Assembly: GCF_003731635.1 (NCBI RefSeq)
Contig: NZ_RCUA01000012.1
Span: 62,001-126,000, forward strand
Direction: 5' to 3'
Origin: Marisediminitalea oceani
Lineage (GTDB): Bacteria; Pseudomonadota; Gammaproteobacteria; Enterobacterales; Alteromonadaceae
DNA: 64,000 bases
Below are positions 52,531-60,905 of the stretch, in pieces. The position numbers and the translations under genes are program-made. The notes below the pieces were generated by a model. The model saw only the letters and a list, made by a program, of their open reading frames with translations. It made no database searches and was not told the DNA's origin. Numbering within the stretch: the stretch's first letter is position 1; each line of letters begins with the position of its first letter.

Positions 52531-52905
52531 ATGTTTCGTTCAATCGCTGTCATCATTGAAATCGCTATTTTGGTAGTGGTATTACAGCTACCGTTTGTTC
52601 AGTATTTATTTTCTGACGTTCAGGCTACGCTGAGTGACTGGATGGAAGAGATCGCTACGCGTGAAGAGCGCCAGCAGCTGGCTGAAATTAAAGACAGTCT
52701 GGCAGTGCAGTATTCGGCAATGCGTCCTTATCAGAAAGATTATCTCGATACGGTACTGTCCTCACGAGTCAGAACGCTGCAATTCTATGATGCTTATTGT
52801 GAAAATACAGACAGAAATCCTTACATCCACGGCGTGACGCTTCACACGTTTTGCTCTGAGATTCGCCGTTCACCGGTGTTGAATACCGACACGCAAAATA
52901 GCTGA
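52531..52905 (+). CDS. Small membrane protein of unknown function (124 aa)
   Basis: Not recognised. The 124-residue product starts with a hydrophobic helix (SIAVIIEIAILVVVLQLPFVQYLF, about 4-27) that is a signal anchor or uncleaved signal peptide, then a mostly helical, charged segment (SDWMEEIATREERQQLAEIKDSLAVQYSAM). Two cysteines lie near the C-terminus (YDAYCEN and HTFCSEI). ATG at 52531. It is divergent from ccoG; a role in the respiratory chain is not shown. Confidence 0.6.
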   Translation: MFRSIAVIIEIAILVVVLQLPFVQYLFSDVQATLSDWMEEIATREERQQLAEIKDSLAVQYSAMRPYQKDYLDTVLSSRVRTLQFYDAYCENTDRNPYIHGVTLHTFCSEIRRSPVLNTDTQNS

Positions 52906-53053
52906 TTGCTCCTGTTCATCCCCGGTTCAGGTGAAGACTGATAGGCTCAAAGATACGATAAACCGTTAAACTTTTTGGCGGTTTATTGTTCTAATAGTTA
53001 ACTGAGTACGTATATACTCTGACTTCGAATCACACCTTCGGGGGGACCCTACA

Positions 53054-53590
53054 ATGCGAAATATAAAAGCGTCGTGGCTATTGGTACCTGCGCTCATGGT
53101 ATTTTCTGGCGCCACTCTGGCCCAAAAAAGCACTGCTGAAGCGGCAGAGACGAAAGTCGAAATTACCTGGCAAGACCCCAAGTCATATACCGATGTCAGA
53201 CCAAGTAACGAATCGCGCAAAAGTTTTCGTAACCGCGTATTTAAGTCGCTGGATGAATACTTTAATAAACTGGCTGAAGCCTTACCGGAAGGTCAGACAC
53301 TTGAGGTAACTGTTACCGATCTGGATTTAGCCGGGGAAGTCTGGCCAACCATGCGCGCGGGAGCTTTCGATATCCGTATTATCGATACAGTGTATATCCC
53401 GCGGATGGAGTTTAGTTACCAACTGAAAGAAGGCGACAAAGTGGTGAAGTCTGCTGATGTAAAGATAAAAGAAATGGCTTTTATGAACCGTATAAGCCGC
53501 GCTCGCAGCAGTGATCAGTTCCGCTATGAAAAAGACATGATCAAACGTTGGTTTGATGATGAATTTGAAGATACTATCGCGAAAAACTAA
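53054..53590 (+). CDS. DUF3016-type exported protein
   Basis: A 178-residue secreted protein matching the DUF3016 family as I know it. Signal peptide MRNIKASWLLVPALMVFSGATLA; mature part has VEITWQDPKSYTDVRPSNESRKSFRNRVFKSLDEYFNKLAEALPEGQTLEVTVTDLDLAGEVWP, the family core with the DLDLAGEV segment. Ends with RYEKDMIKRWFDDEF. A strong GGGGGGA ribosome-binding site lies 7 nt before the ATG. Function is unknown; presumably a periplasmic or outer-membrane-associated protein. Confidence 0.85.
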   Translation: MRNIKASWLLVPALMVFSGATLAQKSTAEAAETKVEITWQDPKSYTDVRPSNESRKSFRNRVFKSLDEYFNKLAEALPEGQTLEVTVTDLDLAGEVWPTMRAGAFDIRIIDTVYIPRMEFSYQLKEGDKVVKSADVKIKEMAFMNRISRARSSDQFRYEKDMIKRWFDDEFEDTIAKN

Positions 53591-53595
53591 TTGTT

Positions 53596-53624
53596 AAAAA
53601 AGGCCGCTTGTAGCGGCCTTTTTT
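53596..53624. terminator. Bidirectional rho-independent terminator
   Basis: A 13-bp stem AAAAAAGGCCGCT / AGCGGCCTTTTTT (53596-53608 / 53612-53624) with a TGT loop. Both strands end in a U-run, serving the DUF3016 gene and the convergent acyl-CoA dehydrogenase gene. Confidence 0.93.
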
Positions 53625-53641
53625 ACGGGTCTCAATCCGGC

Positions 53642-55402
53642 TTACAGATAATCAAACTCACTGCCCACAACGGCCAGTAAGGTGTCTGCAGATTCTAACA
53701 GCGCAGCTTTATGGGCGGCGGTACGCGGCAGCAGCCGTTGCATGTAGAAATCACAGGTTTTTTGTTTGCCAGCGGCCAGCACCGGGTTATCGCCCTGTGC
53801 CGCACAATCTGCCATGGAATACCATAAAACGCCAAGCAGGCTGTAACCCGTGTATGCCAGATAATCACAAGCGCCACCGGCAGCATCCACCGCCGAAAAG
53901 GCTTTTACCTGTAACGAAGTCTGATACCACTCGTCCAGTAAGGCCGCAGCGTATTGCCGGGCTTCGCCGCTGGCCATGCTGGCTACTAATTCTGCAAAAG
54001 CGTTACGAGTCGCACCCAGCATGTCGCCCCGGTCGCGGGTCAGTTTGCGACCAATCAGGTCGAGTGACTGAATACCATTGGTGCCCTCGTAGAGCATGGC
54101 AATGCGCACATCACGCATGAGCTGCTCCATGCCCCATTCGCGAATATAACCATGACCGCCGAATATCTGAATGCCCAGGCTGGTGGACTCTAAACCGGTG
54201 TCGGTCATAAAGGCTTTACAGACAGGTGTTAGAAACTGCAGGATGGCCTCGGCATTGTCATGGGCTTCACCGCTTGAGTTATGCGCTATATCCATATATT
54301 TGGCATACAACATAGCCAGTGCCCGGTTACCTTCGGTCAATGCTTTTTGGGTGAGCAGCATCCGCGCAATGTCGGGTTGGTAGACAATTGCATCTGCTTT
54401 GTCACCCGGTTGTTGAACGCCTTGTGGTGCGCGGGATTGAAGACGTTCCCGTGCATAAGTTAATGCGCCCTGAAAAGAGGCCTCTGAAGCGCCGAGCCCC
54501 TCAAGCCCCACCTGAAAGCGGGCATCGTTCATCATGGTAAACATGCAGGCCAGACCGCAGTGCGGTTCGCCAACCAGCCAGCCTTTAGCGCCGTCGAAGT
54601 TCATGACGCAGGTGGGACTGGCTTTAATGCCCATTTTCTTTTCCAGCGCACTGGGCGCCAGGGCATTACGCTCGCCCGGATTGCCGTTGGTGTCGAGCAG
54701 GAATTTGGGTACCAGAAACAGGCTGATGCCTTTCACACCGGCTGGCGCATCCGGTAAGCGCGCCAGTACCATATGGATGATATTTTCGGTCCAGTCGTGA
54801 TCGCCGGCGGTAATAAAGATCTTACTGCCGGTAATCTTGTAACTGCCGTCATCATTCGGCTCAGCTTTGGTCGATAGCAGACTCAGATCGCTGCCGGCCT
54901 GCGGTTCGGTGAGGTTCATGGTGCCGGTCCACTGGCCGCTGACCAGCTTTTCCAGATACTGTGCTTTGAGTTCATCAGAAGCATGCTTGGTGACTGCAAG
55001 CACCGCACTTTCGGTAAGCATGGTAGTTAAGCGCCAGCTAAGATTGGCCGAATTAAGCATTTCGTGTACCGGTACAGCCATTGAGTAAGGCAGCCCTTGT
55101 CCGCCATATTCAATGTCGCCAAGCATGGCATTCCAGCCGTTGTCCACATAACTTTGATAAGCTGCAGCAAAGCCATCAGGGGTTACCACCTGGTCGTTGC
55201 TTAGCTTACAACCCTGTTCGTCGCCCTCACGATTGAGCGGTGCGACTACGTCGGTGGCAAATTTACCACCTTGCTCTATCACCTCCAGTGCCAGTTCTGC
55301 ATCGAATTCTTCCAGCCCTAACGATTGATAAAGCGCATCAATTTTCAGCCAATCTTTTACCAGAAAAGTAAAATCAGCGAGTGGTGGGGTGTATGCCGGC
55401 AT
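53642..55402 (-). CDS. Acyl-CoA dehydrogenase, large (586 aa) with C-terminal domain
   Basis: FAD-dependent acyl-CoA dehydrogenase of the approximately 590-residue class. The core runs to about 450 and a C-terminal acyl-CoA dehydrogenase-related domain follows (AIRLLDEWYQTSLQVKAFS... region). FAD-binding motifs: MNLTEPQAGSDLS and KIFITAGDHDWTENI. The catalytic base is likely the Glu in MLYEGTNGIQSLDLIGRK. It starts with ATG at 55402, AAGGAG 6 nt before it. A 16-bp palindrome lies just upstream. The chain length it acts on is not predictable; its neighbours on either side do not suggest a pathway. Confidence 0.92.
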   Translation of the reverse strand: MPAYTPPLADFTFLVKDWLKIDALYQSLGLEEFDAELALEVIEQGGKFATDVVAPLNREGDEQGCKLSNDQVVTPDGFAAAYQSYVDNGWNAMLGDIEYGGQGLPYSMAVPVHEMLNSANLSWRLTTMLTESAVLAVTKHASDELKAQYLEKLVSGQWTGTMNLTEPQAGSDLSLLSTKAEPNDDGSYKITGSKIFITAGDHDWTENIIHMVLARLPDAPAGVKGISLFLVPKFLLDTNGNPGERNALAPSALEKKMGIKASPTCVMNFDGAKGWLVGEPHCGLACMFTMMNDARFQVGLEGLGASEASFQGALTYARERLQSRAPQGVQQPGDKADAIVYQPDIARMLLTQKALTEGNRALAMLYAKYMDIAHNSSGEAHDNAEAILQFLTPVCKAFMTDTGLESTSLGIQIFGGHGYIREWGMEQLMRDVRIAMLYEGTNGIQSLDLIGRKLTRDRGDMLGATRNAFAELVASMASGEARQYAAALLDEWYQTSLQVKAFSAVDAAGGACDYLAYTGYSLLGVLWYSMADCAAQGDNPVLAAGKQKTCDFYMQRLLPRTAAHKAALLESADTLLAVVGSEFDYL

Positions 55403-55418
55403 ACCATTCTCCTTTGTT

Positions 55419-55434
55419 CAATCAGGTCTGATTG
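55419..55434. promoter_or_regulatory. Palindromic operator candidate upstream of the acyl-CoA dehydrogenase
   Basis: CAATCAGGTCTGATTG (55419-55434): perfect 7-bp arms around a GT centre, 16 bp before the ATG. The core GGTCTGA has some likeness to FadR-type sites. This is a possible repressor operator; the regulator is unknown. Confidence 0.45.
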
Positions 55435-55527
55435 TGTGGTGGTGTTACCATACAACGCCTGTATGAAAAGCAAAATCACAGTGTGTTATTAACTTGAGCC
55501 AGCGCAATAAAGCAACAACCTGCTGGC

Positions 55528-56084
55528 TACTCTTCCTCTCCAGCCTTTACAAACGCATCACGGAGCGGGATCAGATCATCATTAAACCTTAATGCTTCGT
55601 CGGATATCTCAAATGAGTTTATCCGAATCAGTTCGGTTACCTCTACTTTAGCCTACTCTGGCGCCGCTACCTGCTCGGCCAGTGCCGCCATGGAGGCCTG
55701 GCCTTTACACCGGAACACCGGCATTCCTGAAGAGGAATAGGTAAGCAGCTTGCCTACCTCGTGATTAAACCCGGTTTCCTCCCAGGTTTCCCGGTGTGCA
55801 GTACAGCGAAGACTTTAATTGCCCTGTACGCCGCCTGCCGGCAAATCCAGTTTGCCGGACAATCGGTGCCTGACCATCAACACGCTGTTGTTTATGCGAA
55901 TAAGACATGCTGTGGCATTGAGTTTGGTTGAGTCGGGTAACGGGCTGATATTTTCAGAAATTCTGCAGCTTGGCGCAGGCGGAGGGAGGGGGTGGCAACC
56001 GAAAAACGTTAAAACACAGATTATTGCTGTTAAACGCGCTCTCTTACTGAGGTTATCGGGTAAAATTAAGCCGTTGGTTAACAT
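55528..56084 (-). pseudogene. Broken Nudix hydrolase gene with two in-frame stops
   Basis: Reading the minus strand from 56084 gives an apparent lipoprotein-like signal (AIICVLTFFGC), then NATACLIRINNSVLMVRHRLSGKLDLPAGGVQGN. A TAA follows, and the same frame continues SLRCTAHRETWEETGFN. The Nudix box G-x5-E-x7-REUxEExGU is therefore intact except that the first Glu is replaced by a stop (55815-55817). The frame goes on to a second stop, TAG, after EQVAAPE and then ends at 55528. So it is one open frame broken twice by nonsense codons. A sequencing error or stop readthrough is unlikely to explain both. Confidence 0.85.
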
Positions 56085-56149
56085 TTATTATTAAGTTCCG
56101 GTGCCCGCTGATGACAATAATCCTGGGTACCAGTATAGCAGGATTGATT

Positions 56150-57217
56150 ATGGCATTGGGTAAAAAGCTGTCGCCGCTGTTGTTGGGTTTGGTGTTACTG
56201 GTTGGGTTGCTGGCTTTTTTAAACTGGCCTCAGGAGCAAGCCGGTCAAACGATGACAAAAAAACTGACGCCGGTTAAGGTTTACGAGGTCAGCAATAAAT
56301 TGTTTCCGGTTACCATCGATGCGCTGGGAACCGCCACTGCGAATGAATCCGTAACCCTTACGGCCCAGGTCGCCGACACGGTAACCCGTGTGTTATTTGA
56401 TGACGGTGATAAGGTCGAAGCCGGTCAACTGCTGGTACAACTGAACAATAAAGAAGAAGTCGCCCGGGTGGCGCAGTTACAGGTAAGTCTGGAAGAGGCT
56501 AAACGCCAACTGAGCCGAATTAAAAACCTGGCCAGCACCAGCGCAGCTTCGGAGCAGTTACTCGATGAGCAGCAGGCCCTGGTAAAATCCCTTGAAGCGC
56601 AAATAGCGGTAGCCAATGCGCAACTTGATGACCTGCAAATCAAAGCGCCATTTAATGGTCGTCTTGGTATTCGCCGGGTCAGCGTTGGTTCGCTGGTTCG
56701 TCCCGCCGATGAAATTACCACGCTGGATGATATCAGCGTTATCAAGGTGGATTTCAACGTGGCGGAAAATCATTTAGCCAGTATGGCGCTAGGCCAAAAA
56801 GTAACGGCTACATCAGTAGCTTATCCGGGCCGGGAATTCAGTGGCGAGATTACGGCCATAGACTCGCGTATCGACCCGGTTACCCGCTCTATTTTATCCC
56901 GGGCGATAATTAATAACCCCGAGGCAGAGCTGCGCCCGGGCATGCTAATGCAGGTCACCATCGAAAAGCAGGTACTTGATACGCTGGTGATCCCGGAAGA
57001 AGCCCTGGTGCCCAATGCCGATAAGCAGTTTGTATACGTGGTGGCCGAGAATAACGTCGTCTCCGAGCGCGAGGTCATGGTTGGCGAGCGTCGCCCTGGC
57101 TGGGTGCAAATCGTTAATGGCCTGAATGCGGGCGAACAAATTATCGTTGAAGGCACGCTGCGGGTACGCGACGGCTCTGAGGTAAGAGTACTTAATCGCG
57201 ATACGCTGGAGAGCTAA
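56150..57217 (+). CDS. RND efflux periplasmic adaptor (HlyD/AcrA family)
   Basis: A 355-residue membrane-fusion protein from the ATG at 56150 (AGGA 6 nt upstream; the ATG at 56111 has no good site). The signal anchor LGKKLSPLLLGLVLLVGLLAFL is followed by the barrel-sandwich hybrid start VTLTAQVADTVTRVLFDDGDKVEAGQLLVQLN, a coiled-coil hairpin (VAQLQVSLEEAKRQLSRIKNLA, QALVKSLEAQIAVANAQLDDLQ) and beta-barrel. It joins the inner-membrane pump encoded 4 bp downstream to an outer channel, which is not in the window. The substrate is not known. Confidence 0.92.
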   Translation: MALGKKLSPLLLGLVLLVGLLAFLNWPQEQAGQTMTKKLTPVKVYEVSNKLFPVTIDALGTATANESVTLTAQVADTVTRVLFDDGDKVEAGQLLVQLNNKEEVARVAQLQVSLEEAKRQLSRIKNLASTSAASEQLLDEQQALVKSLEAQIAVANAQLDDLQIKAPFNGRLGIRRVSVGSLVRPADEITTLDDISVIKVDFNVAENHLASMALGQKVTATSVAYPGREFSGEITAIDSRIDPVTRSILSRAIINNPEAELRPGMLMQVTIEKQVLDTLVIPEEALVPNADKQFVYVVAENNVVSEREVMVGERRPGWVQIVNGLNAGEQIIVEGTLRVRDGSEVRVLNRDTLES

Positions 57218-57220
57218 ATC

Positions 57221-60200
57221 ATGTGGTTATCAGACGTATCGGTAAAGCGACCGGTTTTTGCCTCGGTAGTCAATCTGCTGCTGATTATTTTTGGTATCGT
57301 GTCTTTTTCTATGTTGTCACTGCGCGAATATCCGGATATCGATCCGCCTATCGTCAGCATTAATACTAACTATCCTGGCGCATCTGCAAACATTGTTGAA
57401 ACCCGCATTACCCAGTTACTCGAAGACCGTATCAGCGGGATTGAGGGAATTAAAAATATTACCTCTACCAGCCGTAATGGGCGCTCCGATATTACCATTG
57501 AGTTTGAACTGTCGCGGGATATCGACGCGGCGTCTAATGATGTGCGGGAAAGAGTTAGCCGGGCTTTGAATAACCTGCCGGATCAGGCCGATCCGCCGGA
57601 GGTGTCGAAGTCCAACTCCGATGAACAGCCGGTAATGTGGTTTAACCTGCGAAGTACCAACCTCAACACCATGGAGCTAACTGATTACGCCGAGCGGTAT
57701 CTGGTCGATCGCTTGTCGATTGTTAACGGCGTGGCCCGGGTGCGCATTGGTGGCGGCAGAACCTACGCTATGAAAGTGTGGCTCGACAGAACCGCCATGG
57801 CCGCCAGAGATGTTACCGTGGCCGATGTTGAGTCGGTGATCCGCTCAGAAAACGTCGAGTTACCGGCTGGGCAGGTTGAGTCGTTAAACCGCGATTTTGA
57901 GGTACGGGTGGCGCGTAGCTTCCTGACCCCGGAAGATTTTGCGGCGCTCACTGTAGCCATTGGTGCCGACGGCTACCTGGTACGTTTAGGCGATATCGCT
58001 AAAGTTGAGCTTACTGCGGTAGAGGATGAAACCGAGTTTCGCGGTGACGGCGTGAACATGATTGGCCTGGGCATAATCAAACAGTCCAAGGCCAATACGC
58101 TGGAAGTGGCGCGCGCGGCCCGCGAACAAATTGCCCGCATCGAACAAAGCCTGCCGGACAATATTTTTATTGTGCCAAGCTACGATTCCTCGGTATTTAT
58201 TGAGCAGTCTATCTCAGAGGTATACAACACTCTGGGCATTGCCATGTTGCTGGTGGTCGTGGTGATTTATTTATTCCTGGGAAATGTAAGCGCCACTCTG
58301 ATCCCCGCTGTCACAGTACCGGTTTCTCTGATTGCGGCGTTTATCGTGATGCTGGCGCTGGGCTTTTCCATTAACCTGCTGACGTTGCTGGCCATGGTGC
58401 TGGCGATTGGTCTGGTGGTGGATGACGCTATCGTAGTGCTGGAAAACATTCACCGCCGTATCGAAATGGGTGAGCCCGCCATACTGGCGGCATATCGTGG
58501 TACCCGGGAAGTTGGCTTTGCGGTTGTCGCTACTACGCTGGTATTGATTTCGGTGTTTGTGCCATTGGTGTTCCTGGAAGGTAACGTGGGCCGCCTGTTT
58601 ACCGAGTTTGCCCTGGCCATCGCCGCGGCAGTGGCTTTCTCAAGTGTTACGGCTCTTACCCTGTCACCCATGCTGGGCTCTATCCTGCTGAAGAAAAGCG
58701 AACGCTCCGGGTTTGGCAACTGGCTGGATAACAGCTTCAAAAAACTGGAAGGTGGCTACTTTAACAGTCTGGGTAAAACCATTCATCAGCCAATCATGAT
58801 GATGCTGCTACTGGCTGTGGCAGTAGGCTTAATTTATCAGTTGCAGCAACGTATTCCGGCCGAATTCACACCTAAAGAAGACCGCAGTAACTTCTTTATT
58901 ATAATGCAGTCGCAGGAAGGCGCGAGCTTTGAAAGTAATTCACGTAACCTCAAACAAGTCGAAGACATTGTGATGGAGTACCGTGATGCCGGTGAACTCG
59001 ACCGCGTCTTAGTGCGCGCACCAGGCTGGGGCGGCCGGGCTGGCATTGTGGTTGTAGGCGTTGTGCCCTGGGACGAGCGGGACCGTAGCACTTTTGACAT
59101 TATGGATGAAATCAGTGAACGGCTGAATGTTATTCCTGATGTGCGAGCTTTTGCGATTATGCGCTCAGGTATAGGCGGTGGCGGCTTTAACCGGCCGGTA
59201 CAATTTGTGTTGCAGGGCGATACTTATGAAAACCTCGCGGAGTGGCGCGATATCCTCATCGAAAAAGCCTCAGAGAATCCTAAACTGGTGCGTATTGATT
59301 CCGATTATAAATCCACCTCACCGCAATTACTGATTGAGATAGACCGCGACCGCGCCGCAGATCTGGGCGTATCAATAAGTGATGTGGGCCGCACGCTAGA
59401 AACCATGCTGGGCCAGCGTCGGGTTTCCACTTTCCTCGATCGTGGCGAAGAATACGATGTAATTATGGAAGGGGTAGAGTCTGAATTCAGAAGCCCCAAC
59501 AGCATTGAAAACCTCTATGTTCGTTCTGGTTATACCGGCAAGCTGATCCCGCTGGATAACTTGCTGACCTTCAAGGAGCAGGCGACTTCGGCACAGCTTA
59601 ACCGCTATAACCGTATGCGCTCGGTGACTATTTCGGCCAACCTGGCAGGCGACTATTCGCTGGGAGAAGCGCTGGCGTATCTGGAAAATATCGTAGAAAC
59701 CGAATTACCTGATTCGGTGTCGATTGATTATAAAGGCGAGTCTCAGTTGTATCAGGAGTCTGGTAACTCGTTTGTGTTTGTCTTCCTACTGGCGTTATCG
59801 ATCACCTACCTTATTCTGGCCGCCCAGTTTGAAAGCTGGGTACATCCACTGGTGATCATGATGACCGTACCGCTGGCCCTCTTGGGGGCATTTATCGGAC
59901 TGTATTTTGCTGGTATGACGCTCAATATCTACAGTCAGATAGGCCTGGTGATGCTTATTGGATTGGCGGCCAAGAACGGTATTCTTATTGTTGAGTTCGC
60001 CAACCAGTTGCGCGATGCTGGTGAGGAATTTGAACAGGCTTTACGTAAAGCCTCAGCAATGCGCTTACGGCCTATTGTGATGACCGGTTTTACTACTGTT
60101 TTCAGTAGTATTCCGCTGGTAATGGCCAGCGGTGCCGGGGCAGAGAGTCGTATGGCAATTGGTATGGTGATCTTCGCCGGGGTGCTGGTTTCGGCCTTTT

Positions 60201-60322
60201 TAACGCTGTATATAGTGCCCACCGCCTATTACTGGATGGCACGTCACACCGGCTCACCGCTTAAGCGTACGCATAAACTGGAAGAGCTGGACGAAGACAT
60301 TCCTTATGTGAAAGGAGAGTGA
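57221..60322 (+). CDS. RND efflux pump inner-membrane transporter (AcrB/MexF-like)
   Basis: A 1033-residue proton-driven pump with the two repeated halves of HAE1 RND proteins. TM4 carries the essential acidic pair D401-D402 in GLVVDDAIVVLENIHRR, and the TM10 Lys is in GLAAKNGILIVEF. The porter domains are of normal size. It starts 4 bp after the adaptor gene. Typical substrates are drugs, bile salts or metabolites; it may be closer to MexF/VexF than AcrB but cannot be fixed. The 259-bp repeat array starts right behind the stop. Confidence 0.95.
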   Translation: MWLSDVSVKRPVFASVVNLLLIIFGIVSFSMLSLREYPDIDPPIVSINTNYPGASANIVETRITQLLEDRISGIEGIKNITSTSRNGRSDITIEFELSRDIDAASNDVRERVSRALNNLPDQADPPEVSKSNSDEQPVMWFNLRSTNLNTMELTDYAERYLVDRLSIVNGVARVRIGGGRTYAMKVWLDRTAMAARDVTVADVESVIRSENVELPAGQVESLNRDFEVRVARSFLTPEDFAALTVAIGADGYLVRLGDIAKVELTAVEDETEFRGDGVNMIGLGIIKQSKANTLEVARAAREQIARIEQSLPDNIFIVPSYDSSVFIEQSISEVYNTLGIAMLLVVVVIYLFLGNVSATLIPAVTVPVSLIAAFIVMLALGFSINLLTLLAMVLAIGLVVDDAIVVLENIHRRIEMGEPAILAAYRGTREVGFAVVATTLVLISVFVPLVFLEGNVGRLFTEFALAIAAAVAFSSVTALTLSPMLGSILLKKSERSGFGNWLDNSFKKLEGGYFNSLGKTIHQPIMMMLLLAVAVGLIYQLQQRIPAEFTPKEDRSNFFIIMQSQEGASFESNSRNLKQVEDIVMEYRDAGELDRVLVRAPGWGGRAGIVVVGVVPWDERDRSTFDIMDEISERLNVIPDVRAFAIMRSGIGGGGFNRPVQFVLQGDTYENLAEWRDILIEKASENPKLVRIDSDYKSTSPQLLIEIDRDRAADLGVSISDVGRTLETMLGQRRVSTFLDRGEEYDVIMEGVESEFRSPNSIENLYVRSGYTGKLIPLDNLLTFKEQATSAQLNRYNRMRSVTISANLAGDYSLGEALAYLENIVETELPDSVSIDYKGESQLYQESGNSFVFVFLLALSITYLILAAQFESWVHPLVIMMTVPLALLGAFIGLYFAGMTLNIYSQIGLVMLIGLAAKNGILIVEFANQLRDAGEEFEQALRKASAMRLRPIVMTGFTTVFSSIPLVMASGAGAESRMAIGMVIFAGVLVSAFLTLYIVPTAYYWMARHTGSPLKRTHKLEELDEDIPYVKGE

Positions 60323-60329
60323 TATTTTC

Positions 60330-60905
60330 ATCCTGGCCCTCGAGCCTGTATGAAGAATACGTTTTAGGGCTAAAAAATTCCCTGACATCCCGGAAGGTCT
60401 AACAGACCTTTCCGGGATCTCCTTAAAAGTCTGGCTTGTGTGATATAGCTTTTTAGCACAGGTTATTTAAACTCTACGATATCATGGTAGGGGGTCCCCG
60501 ATATTTGCTGCGCAAATTCGGGGATGACGTGAAGGATGAATTGGCTCCTTCGCATCAGTTGTTTATCAGCCGATAGCCTTTTGGGGAGATACCGGCTCGT
60601 GGGCCGGTATGACGAGTACTTTTTACAGCTTTTAGAAATCCTGTCGTCCCGGAAGGTCCAGCGGACCTATCCGGGATCTCCTTAAAAGTCTGACTTATGT
60701 GACATAGCTTTTCAGCACAGGTTATTTAAACTCTACGATATCATGGTAGGGGGTCCCCGATATTTGCTGCGCAAATTCGGGGATGACGTGAGGGATGTAT
60801 TGGCTCCTTCGCATCAGTTGTTTATCTGCCGATAGCCTCTATAGGAGATGCCGGCTCATAGGCCGGTATGATGAGTACGTTGTAGGGCTACTAAATTCCC
60901 TGTCA
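60330..60905. repeat. 259-bp tandem repeat filling the intergenic gap
   Basis: Two near-identical units with an exact 259-bp period plus a partial third. The marker CTG-A/T-C-A/G-TC recurs at 60382, 60641 and 60900. Each unit holds three hairpins: CCCGGAAGGTC / GACCTTTCCGGG-type (60389-60416), CCCCGA-x-ATTTGC / GCAAAT-TCGGGG (60497-60524), and ACCGGC / GCCGGT (about 60591-60609). The units cover the whole space from the RND gene to the symporter stop at 60906. The third partial copy runs into that stop. Such hairpin-rich repeats may be mobile or regulatory. Confidence 0.85.

Noticed and set aside
55819-56094. Open frame on the plus strand opposite the Nudix pseudogene
   Set aside because: It is antisense to a clear pseudogene frame with intact Nudix motifs and has no features of its own.
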